The notes under the pieces: generated by a model
Told to the model about the DNA's origin: nothing
The model's input: only the letters and a program-made list of their open reading frames with translations
Database searches by the model: none
In this document: piece after piece, positions 55,998-64,000 of the stretch
How the letters are laid out: each line of letters opens with the position of its first letter
How positions within the stretch are numbered: the first letter of the stretch is position 1
Translations under genes and position numbers: made by a program
Source: Marinicella sediminis
Lineage (GTDB): Bacteria; Pseudomonadota; Gammaproteobacteria; Xanthomonadales; Marinicellaceae
Assembly: GCF_002000055.1 (NCBI RefSeq)
Contig: NZ_MVBD01000006.1
Span: 186,001 to 250,000 of the forward strand
Length of the DNA: 64,000 nt
Reading direction: 5' to 3'

Positions 55998-57025
55998 TGG
56001 AAGATCGTCTCATTGGTGGATTTGCTGAAAGTAATCAGGAGCAGCTGATTGAAGCCAGCATCAGACCTCAAACGTTAAGGGATTACCTGGGTCAAAAAGA
56101 AGTCAAAGACCAAATGGAACTGTTCATCACTGCAGCCAGGAATCGTCAGGAATCACTGGATCATGTGTTGATCTTTGGGCCGCCAGGCTTAGGTAAAACC
56201 ACCATGGCACATGTGATTGCCAATGAAATGGGCGTGCAAATGCGGCAGACTTCAGGCCCGGTGTTGGAAAAAGCCGGTGATCTGGCTGCATTGCTGACTA
56301 ATCTGCAACCGCATGATGTGTTGTTTATCGACGAAATTCATCGATTATCGCCGGTAGTCGAAGAAGTTTTGTATCCAGCCATGGAAGATTTCCAAATTGA
56401 TATCATGATTGGAGAAGGTCCTGCTGCCCGTTCAATTAAACTTGATTTGCCACCGTTCACCCTGGTCGGCGCCACCACCCGGGCAGGATTACTGACTTCT
56501 CCTTTGCGTGATCGTTTTGGAATTGTTCAGCGATTAAAATTCTATGACACCCGTGACCTGACACAGATTGTGGCCCGCTCAGCACAGATCCTGAACATTG
56601 AGGCAGACAAGCCTGGTTGTGTAGAGGTCGCCAGGCGGTCAAGGGGAACACCCAGAATAGCCAATCGTTTGTTACGTCGGGTCAGGGATTATGCCGAAGT
56701 GAAAGGGGAAGGGGTGATCACAGAAGCCATCGCTTCCAGCGCCATGAATATGTTGCAGGTTGATCAGCGGGGTCTGGATGAAATGGATCGGAAGCTTTTA
56801 GAGATCATCACCACACAGTTTGAAGGAGGACCGGTTGGGATCAATTCTCTGGCGGCAGCCTTATCAGAGGAGCGGGGAACAGTGGAAGATGTCATTGAAC
56901 CTTATCTGATTCAACAAGGTTTGATTGCCAGAACGGCCCGTGGACGGATAGCCACTGCCAAAACCTGGGAAACCATGGGTATCAGCCCACCAAAAAACCG
57001 CCACAATCAGGATTTATTTGAATGA
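55997..57025 (+). CDS. ruvB: Holliday junction branch migration helicase RuvB
   Basis: AAA+ motor of 342 residues. Walker [10 protein letters not shown], Walker B FIDEIHR, sensor [18 protein letters not shown], and a winged-helix end. ATG 55997 starts [12 protein letters not shown]. It overlaps ruvA by one base and ybgC by four, so ruv and tol genes appear to be one expression unit. Confidence 0.97.
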   Translation: MEDRLIGGFAESNQEQLIEASIRPQTLRDYLGQKEVKDQMELFITAARNRQESLDHVLIFGPPGLGKTTMAHVIANEMGVQMRQTSGPVLEKAGDLAALLTNLQPHDVLFIDEIHRLSPVVEEVLYPAMEDFQIDIMIGEGPAARSIKLDLPPFTLVGATTRAGLLTSPLRDRFGIVQRLKFYDTRDLTQIVARSAQILNIEADKPGCVEVARRSRGTPRIANRLLRRVRDYAEVKGEGVITEAIASSAMNMLQVDQRGLDEMDRKLLEIITTQFEGGPVGINSLAAALSEERGTVEDVIEPYLIQQGLIARTARGRIATAKTWETMGISPPKNRHNQDLFE

Positions 57026-57426
57026 GCCAGAACAAATACACCCATCAATTCCGGGTATATTATGAAGACACAGATGCAGGAGGCGTGGTTTATCATGCCA
57101 ATTATTTGAACTTTTTCGAACGCACGCGGACTGAATGGTTGCGGTCCAAAGGTTTGTATCAGAGCCAGATGCGGGAACAGGCCAATGTCATACTGGCCAT
57201 CCGCAAAATGGAAATAGACTTTATTTTACCGGCCAGGTTGGATGATTTACTGACGGTCAGCACCGAAGTGGTAGAACACAGCAAGATCGCCATGTGGGTA
57301 GCCCAGGAGATACATGTGGAAGGTGTGTTGATGGCCCGGGCCCGGGTACAGATCGTCAGCTTGAATGCCAGCAAATTTAAACCCATGCGATTTCCCAAAC
57401 AATATTTAGAGGAGTTATTGTTTTGA
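57022..57426 (+). CDS. ybgC: Tol-Pal system-associated acyl-CoA thioesterase
   Basis: Hot-dog-fold thioesterase of 134 residues. The 4HBT motif [28 protein letters not shown] holds the active-site Asp near residue 17. It acts on short-chain or phospholipid-related acyl groups and regularly begins the tol cluster. It overlaps ruvB (ATGA) and tolQ (TTGA). Confidence 0.96.
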   Translation: MSQNKYTHQFRVYYEDTDAGGVVYHANYLNFFERTRTEWLRSKGLYQSQMREQANVILAIRKMEIDFILPARLDDLLTVSTEVVEHSKIAMWVAQEIHVEGVLMARARVQIVSLNASKFKPMRFPKQYLEELLF

Positions 57427-58085
57427 ACGACAGCGGACAATTTTATTACGAAATCATCATGAGCGCTTCATTACCAGTGAAGGTGGTGATGATCATTTTG
57501 ATTCTGGCATCAGTGTGGTCCTGGTTGATTATTTTTTCAAAGGGAAAAGTATTGGCCACGGCACAAAACAAAGCAAAAAAGTTTGAAGAGCACTTTTGGT
57601 CCGGTGTGGATTTGAATCGTTTGTATGACTCTCTGTCTGGAAAGAAAAACACCGGTTCGGCGAAAATATTCGAAGCTGGTTTCAAAGAATTTAAGCGCAA
57701 AACCCAGGCACAAAGTGGCATTCGCAGTATTGAAGGATCAGACCGTGCGATGCGCGTGGCACTGAACCGTGAAATTGAAAAACTGGAAAGCCATTTACCT
57801 ACCCTGGCGACCATTGGTTCCACCAGTCCGTATATTGGGTTATTTGGTACAGTGATTGGTATCATGTTGTCATTTCATGCTTTGTCAGATGTTACCCAGG
57901 CCACCATTGCTTTGGTGGCACCGGGCATTTCCGAAGCCTTGATTGCCACGGCCATGGGTTTATTCGCAGCCATACCTGCCGTGATCTTCTACAACCGCTA
58001 CAGTGATAAAGTGGAGCGGATTTATGCTCAGTATGATGCTTTCAAGGAAGAGTTTTCAGCCATTTTGCATCGGCAAATTGGATAA
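57423..58085 (+). CDS. tolQ: Tol-Pal system proton-channel subunit TolQ
   Basis: Inner-membrane motor subunit of 220 residues with three helices. The stretch IGSTSPYIGLFGTVIGIMLSFHAL and GISEALIATAMGLFAAIPAVIFYN are the MotA/ExbB signatures. The start is a rare TTG at 57423, overlapping the ybgC stop; the next in-frame ATG (57459) would remove the conserved N-terminal segment. It forms a proton-driven complex with TolR and TolA for outer-membrane constriction. Confidence 0.95.
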   Translation: MNDSGQFYYEIIMSASLPVKVVMIILILASVWSWLIIFSKGKVLATAQNKAKKFEEHFWSGVDLNRLYDSLSGKKNTGSAKIFEAGFKEFKRKTQAQSGIRSIEGSDRAMRVALNREIEKLESHLPTLATIGSTSPYIGLFGTVIGIMLSFHALSDVTQATIALVAPGISEALIATAMGLFAAIPAVIFYNRYSDKVERIYAQYDAFKEEFSAILHRQIG

Positions 58086-58088
58086 ACC

Positions 58089-58505
58089 ATGAGAAGGCCG
58101 CGTAAAGTCAAAGCCGAAATCAATGTGGTTCCTTACATTGATGTGACTCTGGTGTTGTTGATTATTTTCATGATCACCACACCATTGATGAACCTGGGTG
58201 TGGATGTCAATTTACCCGAATCCAATGCCAACACCATCACCATTGAAACCGAACCGGCGGTGATCAATGTCACCGCCAATGGTGATTTATATCTGTCCAT
58301 CGGTGGCGAATACGAATTACTTGATGCCGAAACCCTGCAAAAGAAAATCAGCGCTTTTATTCAAGTGAATGACGAATTACCCATCATGATCGGCGCTGAT
58401 CAGTCAGTCAGTTATGGTCAGGTATATCAGGCCATGGCGATTGCTCAACAGGCCGGTGCAAAGAAAGTTGGATTGATCAGTGAACCTGTGAAGCCGGAAA
58501 ACTGA
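58089..58505 (+). CDS. tolR: Tol-Pal system protein TolR
   Basis: ExbD/TolR-type protein of 138 residues with one membrane helix (EINVVPYIDVTLVLLIIFMIT) carrying the essential Asp, and a periplasmic domain ending in a helix (YQAMAIAQQAGAKKVGLI). It couples proton flow to TolA. It starts three bases after tolQ stops. Confidence 0.96.
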   Translation: MRRPRKVKAEINVVPYIDVTLVLLIIFMITTPLMNLGVDVNLPESNANTITIETEPAVINVTANGDLYLSIGGEYELLDAETLQKKISAFIQVNDELPIMIGADQSVSYGQVYQAMAIAQQAGAKKVGLISEPVKPEN

Positions 58506-58512
58506 GTCACAC

Positions 58513-59325
58513 ATGGCGGTGTTGAGCATGCAACCTGAACAAAAAACCGCACTGTTGTATTCAGTGGGGTTACATGTGGGTATTGTGCTGGTGTTGTTTT
58601 TGTCCACGCAACAAACCTACATCACACCACCAAAAGGAATCGCCATTCAGGCGGAAATTATGGACCTGGATCAATTCATGCAACAGGCGCCTAAACCAAC
58701 TGAACAAAAGCCCAAACCGGTGGTTAAACCACCCGAACCCAAACCGGAACCGGTGACCAAACCGCCTGAACCTAAACCCGAACCGGTCCAACCCAAACCA
58801 GCACCCAGGGTTGAGCCTAAACCTGAGCCCAAAGAGGTGGTGAAACCAACCATTGATACAAGCAAACGGGCAGAAAAAACCGACCGCCAGAAGCGCCTGG
58901 AAGAATTGCGCAAAAAACGGCAGGAAGCCGAAGCCCAGGCACAACAACAGCCTGAAATCAAACCAGCCGAAACACCCGTTGAACAACCAGTTCAAGCAAA
59001 CCCACCAGTGGGTGTTGAAAATGGCGATGCGCAACAAAAGCGCACTTTACTCACCCAATACATGGCAGCCATCCAGTCTGCAGTGACCCGCCAATGGGCC
59101 AGGCCCAGTGGAACTCCGGCTGGCTTGAAGTGTCAGATCAAGGTAAACCAAATTCCAGGGGGTGGGGTGATAGACGTCAGCATTGGACGCCCATGCAACG
59201 CCAGTGCCACAGTGAGAAATTCGATCATCAATGCGGTAAAAAAAGCCGATCCATTACCCTTCAGTGGTTTTGAGGACGTGTTTGATCGAAGAATCAATTT
59301 TAATTTTACTTATGATGGAGACTGA
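58513..59325 (+). CDS. tolA: Tol-Pal system protein TolA with Pro-rich linker
   Basis: Trans-periplasmic link of the Tol motor, 270 residues. An N-terminal membrane helix (ALLYSVGLHVGIVLVLFLS) is followed by a long linker with repeated PEPKPEPV units (about residues 55-110) and a shorter charged helical part (RQKRLEELRKKRQEAEAQ). The C-terminal domain (LLTQYMAAIQSAVTRQWARP, NSIINAVKKADPLPF) is the TolA domain III with two cysteines. The proline repeats resemble TonB more than the Ala-rich linker of E. coli TolA. Start ATG 58513. Confidence 0.93.
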   Translation: MAVLSMQPEQKTALLYSVGLHVGIVLVLFLSTQQTYITPPKGIAIQAEIMDLDQFMQQAPKPTEQKPKPVVKPPEPKPEPVTKPPEPKPEPVQPKPAPRVEPKPEPKEVVKPTIDTSKRAEKTDRQKRLEELRKKRQEAEAQAQQQPEIKPAETPVEQPVQANPPVGVENGDAQQKRTLLTQYMAAIQSAVTRQWARPSGTPAGLKCQIKVNQIPGGGVIDVSIGRPCNASATVRNSIINAVKKADPLPFSGFEDVFDRRINFNFTYDGD

Positions 59326-59328
59326 TAC

Positions 59329-60612
59329 ATGAAACGCCTTTTGGCCATTTGCAGTTTGTTTATTACCCTGAACAGTCAGGCCCAGCTGAACATCACCATT
59401 GATGGTGGCAGTGCGTCAGCTTTACCCATTGCGGTGGTTAATTTTGTCAATAAGAATCAACCACTGAATACCGATATGTCGGAGGTCATTCGAAATGACC
59501 TGGCCAGGTCAGGTCAATTCAAACCCCTGGATCCGGCATTACTGGTCGATCAGCCAGCTTCAGACGCTGACCTGAATTATGGCACCTGGCGTTTATTGGG
59601 TGCTGATTATGTGTCATATGGCGACATCACATACCTGGATGGCGACCGCATGGAAGTGCGTTTTCGGTTGTCTTCGGTTGCTGAACAAAAACAGCTGCTG
59701 GCATTGACTTTACCACTCAACCAATTACAGGCAAGGGCAGGAGCCCATTACATCGCTGACCGCATATATGAAGCCATTTTGGGCATTCCCGGGGTGTTCT
59801 CCACCAAGTTGGCATACGTGACTGCCATCAAAGAGGGTGCCGATTTTAAATATCAGTTAATTGTCGCTGATGCCGATGGTTATGGACCACAATCGCTGGT
59901 GACTTCCAAAGAGCCACTGATGTCTCCTTCCTGGTCTCCGGACGGTAAAAAACTGGCCTATGTGTCATTTGAGCAGGGTAATTCAGCGATTTATGTGCAG
60001 GATCTGAGTACCGGCTCCCGAACCCTGATGACCAATTTCAAAGGCATCAATGGAGCGCCCAAATTTTCACCCAATGGCCGGCAATTGGCGGTGTCACTGT
60101 CAAAAACAGGTAACCCGGAAATTTACATCATCAATGTGTTCGACCGGTCGCTGAGACAAATCACCAATCACTGGTCCATCGATACAGAACCTGAGTGGGC
60201 ACCAGATGGTCAAAGCTTGTTTTTCACTTCAGACCGTGGTGGCCGTCCACAGATTTACGAAACCAACCTGGTGGATCAAAAGGCCCGTCGAGTTACCTTT
60301 GAAGGCGAATACAATGCGCGTGCCAGCGTTTCACCGGATGGTAAATACCTGGCCATGGTCCATGGGAACAACAATGTTTATAAAATTGCCTTGTTTCATC
60401 GCCCGTCGAACACATTACAATTGATCAGTGATGGCTCGCTGGATGAAACTCCCAGTTTTGCGCCCAATGGTGCAATGGTGATGTTTGCCACCCGTGATGC
60501 GTCAGGAAGGGGTTTACTGAAAGCGGTTTCTACCGACGGTCAGACCAGCAATGACCTGGTACTGAGTACGGGTCATGTTCGGGAACCCAATTGGTCACCT
60601 TTGATGCGCTGA
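59329..60612 (+). CDS. tolB: Tol-Pal system protein TolB
   Basis: Periplasmic protein of 427 residues. Signal peptide ends near SQA (residue 18). An N-terminal alpha/beta domain is followed by a six-bladed propeller with repeats such as SWSPDGKKLAYVS and EWAPDGQSLFFTSDRGG. It normally binds Pal and TolA. It is followed not by pal but by an unrelated hydrolase gene, 36 bases downstream. Confidence 0.96.
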   Translation: MKRLLAICSLFITLNSQAQLNITIDGGSASALPIAVVNFVNKNQPLNTDMSEVIRNDLARSGQFKPLDPALLVDQPASDADLNYGTWRLLGADYVSYGDITYLDGDRMEVRFRLSSVAEQKQLLALTLPLNQLQARAGAHYIADRIYEAILGIPGVFSTKLAYVTAIKEGADFKYQLIVADADGYGPQSLVTSKEPLMSPSWSPDGKKLAYVSFEQGNSAIYVQDLSTGSRTLMTNFKGINGAPKFSPNGRQLAVSLSKTGNPEIYIINVFDRSLRQITNHWSIDTEPEWAPDGQSLFFTSDRGGRPQIYETNLVDQKARRVTFEGEYNARASVSPDGKYLAMVHGNNNVYKIALFHRPSNTLQLISDGSLDETPSFAPNGAMVMFATRDASGRGLLKAVSTDGQTSNDLVLSTGHVREPNWSPLMR

Positions 60613-60648
60613 AAACGATGCTGAACACCCGGTTTACTGAGGCATAAG

Positions 60649-61470
60649 ATGAAATCCCTGCTGCTGATTGTGTTGTTGAGTTGTCCAATTGTTCAGGCTG
60701 ACAGCCTGACGCACATGACGGCATTGCAAGGGGTTGATTATATGCCATTGAAATCAGCAGTGAATGGGCATCAGTACCACATCTATGTACAGTCCCCAGC
60801 CCCTCAGGCAGGGGATCAACAACGTTATCCGGTGGTTTATTTGTTGGACGGAGGTAATCTGTTCCCAATGCTGGCTCCCTACCATCACTATTTGCAAACC
60901 ACCGAAGAGCTTTCACCGGTGATCTTGGTTGGAATCAGTTATGGCACCACCGACTGGAAAAAAGGCAATCGGCGCAGTACTGATTTTACCTTACCGGCCG
61001 ATGACCGGGCGCATTACGGCGGTGCGGCGGCGTTTCATCAAATGATGACCGATGAGCTGTTTCCTTTGATCGAACAAAAATACCCCACAGATTCAAGCCG
61101 ACGGATATTAATGGGTCATTCCATTGGCGGGCAGTTTGCCCTTTATGCTGCACAGCACCAACCGCACACATTTGCTGGTTTAATTGCTTCCAATCCAGCC
61201 ATCCATCGCAACACGGCTCAGTTTTTACAAGACCCAGAACCGACATCAGCACAACCCAGGCTGTTTATCATGCAGGCTGATGGTGATGATGAGCGATTTA
61301 AAAAGCCAAGAAAAACATGGTTGGAACACTGGCAACGCAACCCTCACCACTGGATAATGAAAGTCATGACCGTTGAAGGTCATCATCACATGAGCAGTGT
61401 GCCTGCGGCCTATCGCCAGGGTATGCTGTGGTTAAACAACATATTTTCTCAAAACACTGAAACCCAATGA
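60649..61470 (+). CDS. Alpha/beta-hydrolase esterase (IroE/Fes-like)
   Basis: Exported hydrolase of 273 residues. A signal peptide (MKSLLLIVLLSCPIVQA) precedes a fold with nucleophile Ser158 in MGHSIGGQFALY and a C-terminal histidine in VEGHHHMSS. The sequence YPVVYLLDGGNLFP is typical of the esterase D-like proteins, including siderophore esterases. No siderophore genes are nearby, so the substrate could be another ester. Its stop overlaps the OsmC gene by four bases. Confidence 0.88.
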   Translation: MKSLLLIVLLSCPIVQADSLTHMTALQGVDYMPLKSAVNGHQYHIYVQSPAPQAGDQQRYPVVYLLDGGNLFPMLAPYHHYLQTTEELSPVILVGISYGTTDWKKGNRRSTDFTLPADDRAHYGGAAAFHQMMTDELFPLIEQKYPTDSSRRILMGHSIGGQFALYAAQHQPHTFAGLIASNPAIHRNTAQFLQDPEPTSAQPRLFIMQADGDDERFKKPRKTWLEHWQRNPHHWIMKVMTVEGHHHMSSVPAAYRQGMLWLNNIFSQNTETQ

Positions 61471-61892
61471 AAAACACCGTAACCACCCAATGGGTGAATG
61501 ATTACACCTTCGTCAGCACCAACGCCGATCAGCAAAGCATTGTGATGGACTCACCCACCAGCAAAGGTGGTGATAAAATCGGTCCTTCACCCATGGAAGT
61601 GGTGCTGATGGGCCTCAGTGCCTGCGCCGGGATCGATGTCAAACTGATCTTGACCAAAGCCAAACAAACCTTCAGCGACATCCAGGTACAGGTCAGCGCA
61701 GAACGCCGCGAGGAAATTCCCCGCATCTATACCGACATCAACCTGCATTTTGTCATCACGGGTGATGATTTGTCGGAAAAACAGGTGGCCAGGGCCATCC
61801 GTTTGTCAGCTGAAAAATACTGCTCGGTGTCTCACATGTTACAAGCCACGGTAAACATCACCCACACACATGTAATCAAGCCGGCGGTCTGA
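61467..61892 (+). CDS. OsmC family protein
   Basis: Peroxide-reducing OsmC/Ohr-fold protein of 141 residues. Two redox cysteines are present: Cys53 (MGLSACAGIDVKLILTK) and Cys119 (AEKYCSVSHML). The layout resembles the YhfA-like branch rather than classical Ohr. It overlaps the esterase (ATGA) and the small downstream ORF (TGATG), so all three are translationally linked. The natural substrate (fatty or organic hydroperoxide) is unknown. Confidence 0.9.
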   Translation: MKNTVTTQWVNDYTFVSTNADQQSIVMDSPTSKGGDKIGPSPMEVVLMGLSACAGIDVKLILTKAKQTFSDIQVQVSAERREEIPRIYTDINLHFVITGDDLSEKQVARAIRLSAEKYCSVSHMLQATVNITHTHVIKPAV

Positions 61893-62056
61893 TGATTTAT
61901 ACTGTGGAGGCTTTTGTGATCATGGCGTTTGGTATCCCATTGTGGATGACCCTCACTCAGTCCGTTGAAAAGCGTCGCCGAAAGAAGCGCCAACTACAAC
62001 GCATCCGGCAACAATTAGCAAGGCTGAGAAAGCAAACTGAGACACCGCATCATTGA
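61892..62056 (+). CDS. Small membrane ORF, 54 residues
   Basis: A frame of 54 codons starting at an ATG that overlaps the OsmC stop (TGATG). It encodes a hydrophobic helix (FVIMAFGIPLW) followed by a basic, arginine/lysine-rich tail (EKRRRKKRQLQRIRQQLARLR), with the tail expected in the cytosol. Its stop lies at 62054-62056, overlapping the end of the convergent gene at 62050. No family is recognised; coupling and length make it a credible but unproven gene. Confidence 0.55.
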   Translation: MIYTVEAFVIMAFGIPLWMTLTQSVEKRRRKKRQLQRIRQQLARLRKQTETPHH

Positions 62057-62547
62057 GCCGCTTTTTTCAAGGTAAATACTGTTTTCCAGGTACCTGACCA
62101 TTCTGGACGGCTGCCATCTGGGTAGATTTCATCATAGAACGTCAAGGTAAGCTCACCCTCGTCAGTTTCGACAAAGAAGAACTGTTGTCCGGATTCAAAA
62201 CCGGGTACTTTGGCCACGACAGCAGTGGTGACCAACTTGCCTGGAGAATAAAGATAACGCCCGCCATTGAAAACAATGGATCGAAAACCGGCAATGATTT
62301 CCTCATTTGTTGGCTTGGCCAGCACCTGAAAAGGATTTCTGGGTTGGTTTTCCGGGCTCCACATCAGGGCATAGTGATCATCGGTAAAAATGAACAACCC
62401 AGGCTGCACATCGGTTAATGCCGAAGTTCGCTCTGCAGACTGCCACTCAACACCTGTGATGAGCCAGGCACCAGGCAATGGGTTTTTGCTGTTATCGGCC
62501 AGTGACCAGGAGCTGAAAAACAGCAGTAACATAAGGGAATTTTTCAT
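62050..62547 (-). CDS. Exported lipocalin-like protein
   Basis: A 165-residue protein with a signal peptide (MKNSLMLLLFFSSWSLA). The body (PGAWLITGVEW, GLFIFTDDHYALMWSP, GELTLTFYDEIYPDGSRPEWSGTWKTVF) suggests a lipocalin-like or DUF-type beta-barrel that may bind a small ligand. It is convergent with the small ORF and next to an ABC transporter gene on the same strand. Function is unknown. Confidence 0.72.
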   Translation of the reverse strand: MKNSLMLLLFFSSWSLADNSKNPLPGAWLITGVEWQSAERTSALTDVQPGLFIFTDDHYALMWSPENQPRNPFQVLAKPTNEEIIAGFRSIVFNGGRYLYSPGKLVTTAVVAKVPGFESGQQFFFVETDEGELTLTFYDEIYPDGSRPEWSGTWKTVFTLKKAAQ

Positions 62548-62610
62548 AAAATACCAGGCAATGACAAACTACTATACTTTACGTAGATTGTGAGTCCTTT
62601 GCAAGTCTGA

Positions 62611-64000
62611 TCAGGCTCCTTCATCCGTGAATTGCAATTTGGCCAGTTCAGCATACAACTCGCTGTTGCTGATTAATTGCTCATGTTTGCCTTTGGCCAC
62701 CACCCGGCCCTGATCCAAAACGATGATCTGATCGGCCTTGCGGATGGTTGCCAGGCGATGGGCTATCACCAGGGTGGTGCGGTTTTTCATGATGCCGTTG
62801 AGCGCTTGCTGGACCAGTTGCTCACTGGCGGCATCCAGCGCACTGGTGGCCTCATCCAGCAGCAGCACAGGGGGATCAGTGATGATTGCTCTGGCTATGG
62901 ACAATCGTTGTGCCTGTCCACCCGACAGCCTGACCCCTCGTTCACCCAGGTAGGTGTCGTATCCGTCCTGCAGGTTTTCAATGAATTCATCGGCATGGGC
63001 CAGTTTGGCGGCGGCTTTGATCTCTTCATCGGTGGCATCCGGCCGACCATAGGCAATGTTCTCCCGGGCTGAGTTAGAAAAGATGGTGACGTCCTGAGCA
63101 ACCAGGGAAAACTGGGCCCGTAAATCATCCAGCCTGAACTGCTCAATGGGTGTGCCGTCCAATTGAATGGTTCCGCACTGAGGTTCATAAAAACGCATCA
63201 ACAGCTGAAACATTGTTGATTTGCCTGAACCGGAAGGTCCCACCAGGGCCACTGTCTGACCTGGAACCACCTCAAAGCTGATGTCATTCAATACATTCAG
63301 ATCAGGCCGGCTGGGGTAGGCAAATGACACGTTCTCCAGCCTGACATTTCCCAGAATGGTACCGGACATCGGCTTTGGCTGCTCAGGGTCCGTGATGGTT
63401 GAGTGGGTATTCATCAGTTCAATGATGCGTTCCAGGGCACCAGCGGCTTTTTTCAGCTCGCTCCACACCGTTGACAAGGCCCCGACCGAGGTGGCGGCCA
63501 TGATGGCGTACATCACAAACTGACTGAGGGTGCCGGCGGTCATTACACCATCAATCACATCCCGGGCACCCAGCCACAGCACAAAAACGATGCCACCAAA
63601 AATCACAAATCCAACCAGCATGGACATGATGGTGGTCATGCGGATTGAGGCCACAGCAGCCTTGAATGCGCGGTTGATGGCGTTGCTGAATTTACGGTTT
63701 TCCTGGTTTTGCTGGGCAAAGGCCTGAACCGTGTGCATGGCATTGATGGTTTCAGTGGCCAGTGCCGAGGAGTCCGCAATGCGGTCTTGTTCGGCTTTCG
63801 ACAGTTGCTGTATTTTACGTCCGGTGATGACGATTGGGATTACCACCAAGGGAATCAGAAAGGCAATATACATGGCCAGTTTTGGGCTGGAAACAATCAT
63901 CATAAAAGCCGCACCGAAAAAGGTCACTGCACTGCGCAGGGCAATGGAAAAGGTACTGCCTACCACGGTTTCTACCAACGTGGTGTCGGTGTTGATGCGA
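62611..64000 (-). CDS. ABC exporter, membrane-ATPase fusion, 5' end beyond window
   Basis: Half-transporter of the MsbA/LmrA type, running off the right edge. The visible part holds transmembrane segments with cytosolic loop RINTDTTLVETVVGS at the edge and the complete ATPase: Walker A GPSGSGKST, signature LSGGQAQRLSIARA, Walker B VLLLDEATSAL, and H-loop VIAHRLAT. It ends in KLQFTDEGA. The N-terminal helices are missing, so a full length of about 590 is expected. Whether it exports lipid A or drugs is not decided by the sequence. Confidence 0.93.
   Translation of the reverse strand, partial: RINTDTTLVETVVGSTFSIALRSAVTFFGAAFMMIVSSPKLAMYIAFLIPLVVIPIVITGRKIQQLSKAEQDRIADSSALATETINAMHTVQAFAQQNQENRKFSNAINRAFKAAVASIRMTTIMSMLVGFVIFGGIVFVLWLGARDVIDGVMTAGTLSQFVMYAIMAATSVGALSTVWSELKKAAGALERIIELMNTHSTITDPEQPKPMSGTILGNVRLENVSFAYPSRPDLNVLNDISFEVVPGQTVALVGPSGSGKSTMFQLLMRFYEPQCGTIQLDGTPIEQFRLDDLRAQFSLVAQDVTIFSNSARENIAYGRPDATDEEIKAAAKLAHADEFIENLQDGYDTYLGERGVRLSGGQAQRLSIARAIITDPPVLLLDEATSALDAASEQLVQQALNGIMKNRTTLVIAHRLATIRKADQIIVLDQGRVVAKGKHEQLISNSELYAELAKLQFTDEGA

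Noticed and set aside
58660-58850. Direct DNA repeat with C-rich sequence in tolA
   Set aside because: It encodes proline-rich PEPKPEPV linker repeats in frame; a protein feature, not a mobile element.

Overview
The window looks like the replication-origin region of the chromosome of a Gram-negative gammaproteobacterium. The evidence is the order rpmH-rnpA-yidC-mnmE (minus strand) diverging from dnaA-dnaN-recF-gyrB (plus strand), a complete ruvC-ruvA-ruvB-ybgC-tolQRAB block, outer-membrane proteins (OmpW, an autotransporter barrel) and a moderate GC content. A marine, protein-degrading heterotroph related to Marinicella or the Xanthomonadales-like lineages is my best guess. It rests on gene style only and should be checked with gyrB or dnaA phylogeny.

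Layout. From 0.2 to 11 kb lie central-metabolism genes: malate synthase G and isocitrate lyase (divergent, glyoxylate bypass), a transmembrane Ser/Thr kinase, threonine synthase and PEP carboxylase. From 11 to 20 kb lie envelope genes: an autotransporter, an M3 peptidase, a PepSY membrane protein, OmpW, a BON-domain protein and DUF1328. From 19 to 23 kb lie an MBL-fold protein, a CPA1-type antiporter and TerC. From 22.8 to 26.5 kb is a tightly overlapping operon for the lower kynurenine / 3-hydroxyanthranilate route: RidA-type deaminase, 3-hydroxyanthranilate dioxygenase, ACMS decarboxylase, a divergent cyclase-family protein and an EamA transporter. From 26.6 to 38.5 kb genes are mixed: a VOC protein, a DUF885 hydrolase, hemE, a Rieske protein, GtrA, a GNAT, a large FG-GAP/VCBS secreted protein, tag and a MATE pump. 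From 38.5 to 41 kb is a two-component system with a Spy/CpxP-like protein. From 41 to 52 kb is the origin block, ending in a three-domain glutaredoxin fusion and a DUF3465 gene. A tRNA-Lys sits at 52.5 kb. From 52.8 to 54.7 kb lie yceI, a b561-type cytochrome and xthA. From 54.9 to 62 kb is ruv/tol followed by an esterase, an OsmC protein and a 54-residue ORF. The window ends inside an ABC exporter gene.

The most interesting signals are regulatory. There is a well-spaced FNR-like class II promoter before ompW and a PsrA-like operator before aceA. A 15-bp perfect inverted DnaA-box repeat lies between dnaA and dnaN. Two intrinsic-terminator hairpins lie inside the 5' coding parts of rnpA and of the DUF3465 gene. 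Other points of interest are the histidine/proline-rich sensor of the two-component system, the absence of pal after tolB, and the degenerate metal motif of the cyclase in the kynurenine operon. I did not find CRISPR arrays, prophage or insertion sequences, and I see no convincing novel defence system here.
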